This document shows positions 7,589 to 15,308 of a DNA stretch of 15,308 nt, piece after piece. This DNA is from Spirogloea muscicola (lineage: Eukaryota > Streptophyta > Zygnematophyceae > Spirogloeales > Spirogloeaceae). A program made the position numbers and the translations under genes. Where the stretch lies: contig WELB01000144.1 of assembly GCA_009602725.1 (NCBI GenBank), positions 1-15,308 on the forward strand. The letters are read 5' to 3'. The notes beneath the pieces are model-generated. The model ran no database searches, had not been told where the DNA came from, and saw only the letters and a program-made list of their open reading frames with translations. Positions within the stretch are counted from its first letter, which is position 1; every line of letters starts with the position of its first letter.

Positions 7589-10500
7589 CTGCCTCGCCCC
7601 TTCTTTCCTTCTCTCCTTGTATGCTCGCCAGTGTGCCTATCAACATACATATGACAGCTTGCGGCTCAGGTGGTCTGGATACCTTGCCAGCTCGAGCTGT
7701 AATGCGTGGCAATGAGCTTAGTCTGCTTGCCAGCTGCTCTCACCTGTATAAGTATGGCCTTCTGTTTCATCACACTGTAGTGGCGACGACAGATCCAACC
7801 CCTGACCACCCGCTGCAACTTCACAGCAGCTTCCAGTCGCCTCTCCTTGCGAGCAACATGTGCCTTGAAGGCCCTGCCTACCAAGCATGCAGCTTGTACT
7901 CGCCTCTGCAGCGCTGCCCTCCCTTGGAAGGCCCTCCAGGAAGCCTGTATTACAATGCTTGCATTGGCCTGCAGTAGGGATACTTTCACATTCGCCCTTT
8001 GACGGTAAGCCCGATATGCTCGCTGGATGTCAAGCGCTGCTTTTGAGCTTTGCATCAAAGATCTCAGCTCCCGAGCGTTGCGCCAAGCCCGTTGTATGCA
8101 CTTCGCAGCCTGGCCAGGAAAGGTACGCGGTTCAGAAGGCAGCTCAAGGATGTTGCAGAGTGAGGAAGGCCAACAACTCCACAGACTAGGACCGAAGAGG
8201 AACTGCACGAGGCAAATGTCATACCTCTGCCTCCTGCTGCCTCAGTTTCTGGTCGCGCTGCTGGATCCACAACCTGACCGCCCGCTGAATCGTCACCGCG
8301 GCACGTCTTTGGTGCATCTTACCCTCCTTTCGTACCAGGTAGTCTCGGAATGCACTTTGGATTGCGAAGGCCGAGCTGTGCCACTTCTGCATCACCAACC
8401 TTGCCTCGTGCCCTCTCCAAGCAGCCTGTATGGTCACAGCAGCCTTTCCCTTGCGTCGCATCAAGTGTACAACAGCCTTCGCGCATAGCAAGAAGAGCCT
8501 CCTCCTTCTTGCACTCCTCCATGCTTGCTGGACTCAGAGTAACACATGTACGAGACAGCTATGAGGATAACACGCAGCTCCCTGGAGTCCATCCCGTCCT
8601 GCTCTGTAGTCATTCTCACATGCCCCATGCTTACAGACACTGCTGAAAGAGTGAGGAGCTATCCTCCTCAGAGGGTCTATTCTAGCGCACGCTGACTGCA
8701 AAAAAACGAAGGTGGCAAAAGCAGGCAAGCCTGACGGTTGCATACCTGCAAAAAGAGGATCCTCTGCATCGCTAAATTGAAGCGGCGGCGGCAGAGCCAT
8801 CCTCTGGTCACCTGCTGCAGTATGATTGCTGCCTCTCTTTCGGTCTTCTGCCTGTCCTGGCGCGCTTTGTGAAGCTTGAATGCCCTCTCGATGACGGACA
8901 CTGCTCTGTGCCAGCTTCGCAGGGCTGCTCTCGCCACATAAGCCCTCCAGGCTGCCTGCAGCCTGGTGGCAGCCTGGTGTCTTTGCAACAGTATACAGCA
9001 ATCTGCCCGTGCCTGATAGCCTCGGAATATGCGCTGAATATGTACAGCTGCTGCTGAACATCTTCGCCAAGCAGAAAGCTGCAGCTTTTGCCGCCAGGCC
9101 CTTTGAATGCAGATGGCGGCCTGGTGAGAGGGTTGGAGCAAGCAGCGCAGGGCATTAGCACAACACTACCTGCCCAGAGAATCCTCAGCATAGAGTCAGC
9201 ACTGAACTTGAGCATCCCCCCAAGGAGGTGCTTGACCAGGCGGTGCACCTTAATGCGGCGGCGACACATCCAACCTCTGAACACTCGCTGCAGCTCCACT
9301 GCTGCTCGGTGCCGCCGCTGCTTCCAGGCCTTGTGCGATCTATAAGATCTCTGAAAGACAGCAGCAGACTCGTGCCACCTTCTCACCGTAGCCCTCACGA
9401 TGCGACCCCTCCAGGCAGCCTGCAGTCTGGCAGCAGCATTTGACCGCGTGACTGTCAACTTGAATGCATTTCTGTCGCGGTTGGCCCGGTAGATCCGCTG
9501 AATGTTGATGACGCAATTGACGGTCCTCATGGTTGCCCACCTCCTCTGAGCTCTGCGCCAAGCTTGCTGTATCTGCTTGGCAGCCTGATTACACAAAGGA
9601 GGCCCTTGACATAAGCAAAAGGAAGTCTGAAGATACAGAGGACAGTCAGAATGATGTGACGTACTTGAGAGCCCAGTACACGTCGACTCGTAGGCACATG
9701 AAACTATCAAGAGGTTGCCGAGCACAAGCGAAACACTCTCTCGTTCAAGCTTACCTCCAGTTCCCGAAGTTGCTGCCGCTGCTGCTTCCAGGCCAAGTGC
9801 AACCTGAAGTACCTCTGGATGATTGCCGCAGAGAGGTGCCAGCTTCGTACAGCAGCCCTTGCAGTGTACCCTGTCCAGACAGCTTGGATTTTCCGAGCAG
9901 CCCTGGTCCGTTCAGCTATCAGCTTGCATGCGCATCTGCTGCGGTGGCCCCTGAAGACACGTTGGATGTAAATAACGCCTCGCGTCATCCGCACATATGC
10001 CCATCTCTTCTGAGCCCTGCGCCAAGCCTGCTGTATCCGTGTAGCAGCCTGATTGTCACGATAGAGGTGGACTAGTCAGTGGTCAGCAGTCTGACGTAGA
10101 TGACCACATCAGACCTGCCATTCCAAGGCATGGGTTACCAAGTCATTTGCAGACAAATCCAAGGAAACCTGAAACTTGTGACAGAGGTCACACTGAAGTC
10201 GCCTTACCAGCTCCCGTAGTTGCTGCTGGTGCTGCTTCCAAGCTACATGCGCTCTGAAGAACGCCTGGATGGTTGCAGCAGAGCGATGCCAGCTCTTCAC
10301 GGCAGCCCTTGCAGTGTGGCCCCTCCATGCAGCCTGTAGTCTCAACGAAGCCCTAGTCTGTGCAACCATGGACTTGAACGCAACCCTGGTACGGTAGCCG
10401 CGGTAGGCACGTTGGATGCTCATAACAGCCGCGAGGATTCTGAGGCATGCCCGTCTCCTTAGGTTCAGGCGCCAAGCCCGCTGTATCCGTTTGGCAGCCT

Positions 10501-13500
10501 GGTTGTCACAGTGGAGCAAGAGAGCGCACTCAATCAGTGACAGCACAACTGACATCGCGTGGATGCCTCTTGCCGGATGTCTAATTACACAAGCCGCTGA
10601 GCTCCTGAATTATTTAGTGGACCTACACGAGCCCTTTCTCCTGCATGAAGAAGGCAAGGACTCAGCCTCACCTTCACGCTCTGCATTTGCTGTTGAAGCT
10701 GGCTCCAGGCTTTGTGCACTAGAAATTCTCTTTGGATGACTGCTGCAGCCTCATGCCATCTAAGCAGGATAGTCCTTGCCAGGTGGCCACGCCAGGCTGC
10801 CTGAAGTCGAGTGGCAGCCCTGGTCCGCACAACCAGCAACTTAAGCGCGGTCCTTCTGCGGTACTCTCGATAGGCACGTTGGATGCTGATGGCTGCACCC
10901 ACGGCTCTCAGCAATGCTCGCCTACCTTGTATCGTGCGCCAATGCCGCTGTATTACTCTGGAAGCCTGATCATGGATGTGTACAGTGCTCCAGAAGGTTA
11001 GAATCGCAGACTGCAGATTTTCCTTGCCTTCACCTGGTGTGAACAATGGCTGTGCACAGACCCCTCAGCTCCTAACAGTCTGCTTGGACCTATATGAAGC
11101 TTACAAGAAACGTTCTACGTCAGGAACAGGTCTGCCGCACCTGCGCTCTCTGCATCCTGTCCTTGAATGCACGCCGACACAACCACGACCTGACATTCCG
11201 CTGCAGCATCAGAGCAGCCTGCCTTCTCAACTTCTGGGCCTGCTGCTGCTCCATGAAGGCCTTGAAGACGGTCTGAATCAGCCTCGCCGCCTGATGACGC
11301 TGCTTCTGGACTGATCTTGACCTGTAGCCCCTCCAGGCTGCCTGTACAATGACAGCAGCCCTTGACTGAGCGAGCATGGAGATGTAAGCAGCTCTCTCTT
11401 GATAGGCCCGGTACTTGCGCTGGATCTTTGTGGCCGCAGCCATGCGCCGCTTTTCACAGTCCCGCTGCCTCACCCGCCTCCAAGCACGCTGAAAGAGGGT
11501 GCCCACAGATCAGCTTGAGGGCTGCCATCAATGCATCTCAAATGTTCTGTTCAGCTTCGGCCCATGCCCCAACAGCGCAGCAGCTTCCTGGTGCCATTGA
11601 CAAGTAGCTATTGAGCTACCGTGTCCTGACAAGCAAAGGCTGCAAGGCAGGCGGCCCCACATGCCCCAACCCGCGAAACCTCGTCACGCAAGTTCTCACC
11701 TGTATGACTCGAGCACTATACCGAGTAGCCTCGTACTGCCTGCGACAGAGCCACCCTTTGACAAGTCGCTGTAAGAGAATAGTTGCAGCCTGCCGCATGG
11801 CCTGCCTCCTCCTGTGCAGAAGGTGAGCCCTGAAAACTCCACCAATTGTGCTGGCTGACCTGTGCCAAAGGCGCACGCACGCTCTTGTTTGATAACCTCG
11901 CCAGGTAGCCTGGATGGTTGTTGCAGCTCTCGCCTGGACAAGCCTCTCTCTCAAGAATACCCACAGCCTATATCTACGGAATGCGCGTTGAATTTGGAGT
12001 GCGGCGCTTCTGGACGTCAGGAACGACTTTTGAGCCTGCAATCTTCTCCAGTTACTCTGAAAGAGAACAGAAGGGCCGGGGAGCATGCTTTAGCCAACAG
12101 TGGACACACATCTGAGAGATACTATTACCAGCCATTGTTTTGCTCAGTACATCCCTCTATCGACAGTGGCAGCTCTACAGGCAGTAGCTGCTGGGGACAG
12201 CCTTACCTGAATCAAGACAATACTGTGCAGTCCTGTCTTAAATCGGTGCCAGCACAACCAGCCTCTGACCGCAGCTTGCAGTGTTACAGCCGCTTGCCCC
12301 TCCAGCTCCTTCCGTTTGCGTTCCTTATAAGACCTATAGGCGTGTCCAATCGTAAGTGCAGCTTTCTGCCATCTCTGCACTGTCGCCCTTGCCAGAGAAC
12401 CCCTCCAGGCAGCCTGCACAGCTGTGGCCGCCCTGTGTTTGATAAGGACCTGCAGGAAAGCAGCCCGCTGCAGATGGCTGCGAAACATGCGCTGTATCTT
12501 CATAGCCGCTGCAATGGAGCGCCGCAATGATCTTCGCCACAGCATGCTCCGCCAAGCCCGCTGTATGCATAGGGCCGCCTAGATTCCACAACAACAAAAC
12601 AAGTGTAAGTACATGGAGACAGCAGCAAGAGACGGACAAGTTGCAGTGCTCAACGAGGGGTGCAATTGACTACGCATCCCTCTGGACAACACATTGTGGT
12701 TGGCACGTCCAAGAAGAAAGACTTTGTGTAGCAGCCATCTACTCCTGCCCCCTGCATCTATTGCTAGATCTGCCTAGTCACGAGTTCTCTTTGGAACTCC
12801 ACCATATGTGATGAAAGATGGTGAAGCAAGAAAACCTGTGTCCACCTCGGGAGGTGCAACTGTGTCTCGTCCGAAAGGCCCCGGAATGCAGAAATCTGAC
12901 ACTGACAAGCTCATGAAGTAGATCAGCAAACACCTGAAAAACAATTAGCAGCACTTGTGACATGGCAGCATGCTCTCTCGCGTGTTAGCTGGATTGACAA
13001 GCGCAGTGCCTGTTTCATGCAGACCTGCGAGGACACACCCGGTATAGGGTGGCAACTCTGATGAATGACATCCAGCAATAGCCCTGGGGCAACTTCGTCC
13101 AAGGTGACCTGCAATACGAGGACGCGCATTCAAGACCATTGCTCCCACTCGGCGACAACGCCCTTGTCTGTGCTGATGCCATCAGCGCAGTAAATGAGAG
13201 CTGGAAATCACAATGTGGGCATTGACTGAAGCAGTAGACAATGAGAAGCTACAGACTACCTACCCGCCAGTGGAGCACTATGGCCCAGAGGACAGCCAGC
13301 GACTGTTCCCGCCTCCCGTCTGCAATGTCAGCCGCTACAACCACTTTCCCTTGGCCGTCAACGACAAGAACGCCGCGGCTTGCAAGGTCGCGCAAGGCCA
13401 GGTCGCAGTTGTGAAGGCGGACGACACGTGAGGTTGCGGGTACTTGAATTTTCTGAACAGCCAGGCAGCACAGGCTGGCCGTCCTCAATTGTGCTCATGC

Positions 13501-15308
13501 AGAAAAGCACCCCAAAAAGCAAGGGGTCCAGGCGATGACCAGAAGCAGCCATGCAAATGAGAGTCATAGCATGCCCCATGGTGATCAAACCCCCCGACTG
13601 CAGTCATTATCACAAGGAAGCAGCATCGGTTGCAAGACTCACAGTCAGCAGGGAGGTATCGTGGCCCAAGACTTGGATGACTCGACATATGCGCACGCCA
13701 TCCCGCAGATCCACTGCCACGTTGATCACTCGGAAGTCATACTCCAGCAGCGGTGCCTGCAACAGCTTTGTCAGCGAGCAAAGCTCATGGCATCAAGAGG
13801 CAGCAATGCCATCTGAACAAAGCGGCTGGTGCAGAGCAGACACTGCAAGCTTGCATGCGGCAGGCAGGTGTCTGTGGGCAAGCAACAGAGCAGCTTCCTT
13901 GGGCTCTTGCCTGGACGTATGTGACACGATAACCCAGGAAGCCGAGGTGTCGTATGATGTCACCCTCCCCAAACATGCAGTCCTTCAGGCACTCTGTCGT
14001 AAGAATGGGCGGCATGAGCACCAAGTCATTGCCTACCTCGTCAGCAGCACTGGCCCTCCAGAGAATGCAACCCAAAGTACTTCTGCGGTCCCTCTAAGAA
14101 GGAACAACATGCACACACGGGGCTGTGGATGATACTCCTGTTGTACCTTCCAATGCTTCCTTGCTGGACTTGATTTTGGAGGTGGCCCGGAAGAGAAGGG
14201 GAGCGTTTTCAAGCTGGCACGCCAAAGGGAGCTCAGTGTTCGCCTCCATGCTCCAAACTTTGGCCTTGTCCAGTATCAGTATCAGGAGGAGGAACTTCCT
14301 GAGCAAGAGGTTGCTCAGCTCGTAGTTGCAGTGCACTGGTCTACTCGCACTGCAAGAAGCACACAGATGGAGGATGAGCGAGCTGGATCCTGAGCAGCGA
14401 GCGTGCCAAAAATCTCGTCCTGGGCTGGTGATGACCCCTGCACCATCTTTTCAACGACAGCATGCTGCAGGCCCCGGCTGCTCGCTCCCCCTTCTGTGGT
14501 GGAACGGAACCTTCAGCACGACAAGCTGAACAGGCACAGGACTCTTCGGCACTGCGAGAGCACGAGGCCGCCTTGGTGTCACGTCGCAGAGGTGAAGCTG
14601 CCTTTGACAATGTCGGGCACCGGCTATCCAAGGCCCTGGCCTGCAGGCAGTCACAGCACAGGGTGGTGGCCACCGAGGGATGAGGAGAGGGCTGAGCCAT
14701 GCAGAAACTTGGCTCTGCACCTGCTCTGGGCTGCCGGCTGGGCCCCGAAGAGGAGCCTCTTGGTGAGGGCTTCCAGCTCCCAGTCCTCCCGCCGAAGCGC
14801 TGTGGCTTCGGTCCCCAGAACAGCATCCAGGCCGAGCCGCAGCCAGAAGGGCTCGTAGGCCATGAGGGCCGCGAGGGCCTTGCGCCGCAAGGCCACGTCG
14901 AAGATCAGGGGGCAATCGTCCCGCAACCTCATCTTGCCCTCGCGCAGGTGCTGCAGACAGGCAGGGATCCGGGGTTCGTCAGCTGAGGAGGACGGGTCGA
15001 TCAGCGAGGCCTGGCTGGGCAGAGGCATGCTTCCCGGGACGAGCGGCGGTCCGGACGAGGAGAAGCGGAGGTGGCTGCGCGTCGGAGGCGGCCCGTGCCG
15101 GGCGGCCGGACGAGCCGCGCACCGCACCTTGTCCACCCTGGCCATGGTGGCCGTCACGCCCGAGTCGCGCGAGGCCAGGTGGTGGGCCCGGCCCCGCAGC
15201 CGGTCTCGGAGCGCGCCACCCGAGGAGGCGGCGGGGGCAGAGGCGCCGCAGAGGACGCGGTCGAGCAGCGCGGCGTAGGCGCGCTCCTGCGCGGCCATGC
15301 GGGAGGCG
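6259..15308 (-). CDS. ASPM: ASPM/Asp-like spindle-pole protein, 5' partial, about 20 exons
   Basis: ASPM-family proteins gather at spindle poles and microtubule minus ends, binding calmodulin through IQ motifs. Minus-strand exons are A 15308-14721 (open at the window edge), B 14349-14147, C 13993-13911, D 13756-13643, E 13452-13264, an unresolved stretch 13263-12579, IQ exons a-j between 12578 and 7744, then 7588-7438, 7251-7020, 6896-6741 and 6574-6259 (TGA). The resolved exons total about 1785 residues. The family order is intact: pre-CH block, CH domain, second CH-like stretch, long IQ region, C-terminal armadillo-like domain. Diagnostic blocks include FWLRLGLDAVLG, LLLILILDKAK, FGEGDIIRHLGFLGYRV, LEYDFRVINVAVDLRDG and SCNRSTP. 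Exon phases match at every resolved junction. The ATG at 15298 is in frame but is probably internal, because family members usually have more sequence before this block. Confidence 0.9.
7744..12578 (-). other. ASPM: ASPM IQ-repeat region: ten exons a-j
   Basis: Exons are a 12578-12207, b 12056-11700, c 11488-11141, d 10965-10672, e 10498-10208, f 10048-9755, g 9584-9249, h 9120-8746, i 8527-8225 and j 8109-7744. Every length is a multiple of three (97 to 125 codons) and every intron is phase 0. They encode about 1112 residues and about 46 IQ-like motifs. Each exon follows one scheme: IQRAWR near the start, IQRAYRxYRxR, LQAAWRGxxAR, then WHxSAAxIQxxFRxH, and in most exons a fifth motif LQRxVRGWLCRRR. 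IQ motifs bind calmodulin or myosin-type light chains in this family. The g/h boundary is ambiguous; I use a GTGCAC donor because it alone keeps frame with a sensible intron length. Confidence 0.88.
10208..10965 (-). repeat. Exons d and e: tandem four-IQ coding units
   Basis: Exons d (98 codons) and e (97) have the same four IQ slots at the same spacing. They end in a Gln-rich tail (QLQQQMQ, QHQQQLREL) in place of the fifth IQ motif. Exon f (10048-9755, 98 codons, tail QQRQQLRELE) belongs to the same class. This is best explained by duplication of an exon unit. Confidence 0.7.
12579..13263 (-). other. ASPM: Unresolved exons: second CH-like stretch and linker to the IQ region
   Basis: Relatives have a second CH domain here. 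A possible exon at 13108-13025 (acceptor TATTGCAG, donor GTCTGC) encodes a segment with LLLDVIHQSCHP, resembling the CH2 region before its HP turn. A strong acceptor (CTAAT branch-like sequence, then TTGTTTTTCAG) ends at 12934. It could begin an exon reading VFADLLHELV or, in another frame, CLLIYFMSLSVSD. Acceptor-like sites also lie at about 13202. I could not build an unbroken in-frame path, so the boundaries are left open. Flanking exons require a net phase of zero across the stretch. Confidence 0.45.
13264..15308 (-). other. ASPM: ASPM N-terminal part: pre-CH block and first CH domain (exons A-E)
   Basis: Exon A ends at a GTGCAG donor. Its Ser/Pro-rich first half leads into a block with FWLRLGLDAVLG. 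B opens with a codon split across the junction (AG/T, Ser) and carries LLLILILDKAK and IKSSKEALE. C gives FGEGDIIRHLGFLGYRVTYVQ-like family sequence. D gives PLLEYDFRVINVAVDLRDG and GVRICRVIQVLG. E gives RLHNCDLALRDLASRGV, DIADGRREQSLAVLW and a GTAGGT donor. These match the ASPM CH domain, with the typical HN-C-AL and DI-DG signatures. The C-D intron appears to start with GC, not GT. The 371-base A-B intron may hide a small exon, since plant relatives have extra residues there. Confidence 0.85.

Noticed and set aside
9533-10075. Plus-strand 180-codon frame, and similar frames opposite the IQ exons (for example 11862-12530)
   Set aside because: These are antisense shadows. Their open runs coincide with the minus-strand IQ exons, which are supported by motif content and exact phase.

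Overview
The window is nuclear DNA of a eukaryote, most probably a green alga, although the species cannot be named from sequence alone. The grounds are two protein-coding genes split by many short introns (roughly 110 to 370 bases, nearly all GT-AG) and a spindle protein whose conserved blocks resemble the plant/algal branch of the ASPM family. I see no bacterial operons, no rRNA or tRNA genes and no CRISPR array.

Bases 1 to about 3681 contain no convincing gene. They hold a cluster of at least 20 degenerate copies of one repeat family, in both orientations. Its hallmark is a short hairpin of the type GGCTGTGAGAGGCCAGCCC, flanked by recognisable left and right shoulders. Two nearly identical 55-base copies in the same orientation (52-106 and 3627-3681) sit at the two ends of the cluster.

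Bases about 3682-5460 carry a plus-strand dUTPase gene. A GC-rich leader (with one undetermined base at 3897) precedes five exons that join in frame to a 192-residue protein with all five trimeric-dUTPase motifs. The first exon is the least certain. The enzyme removes dUTP and supplies dUMP for thymidylate synthesis.

Bases 5461-6258 are a non-coding gap between convergent genes and contain one perfect 8-bp-stem hairpin (5899-5918).

Bases 6259-15308, on the minus strand, hold most of a large ASPM/Asp-type spindle-pole gene whose 5' end lies beyond the right edge. From its N-terminal side the protein has a pre-CH block, a calponin-homology domain over exons A-E, a poorly resolved second CH-like stretch, ten consecutive IQ-repeat exons (a-j, about 46 IQ-like motifs) and a C-terminal armadillo-like domain over four exons. 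Almost all exon joins keep frame exactly, which strongly supports the model. The standout feature is that each IQ exon encodes one higher-order repeat of four or five IQ motifs, with several introns placed inside the IQ motif itself.

The two genes both relate to cell proliferation (nucleotide supply and spindle organisation), but nothing here shows that they are co-regulated. I did not find a clearly new multi-gene system. The repeat cluster and the exon-unit architecture of ASPM are the parts most worth following up.
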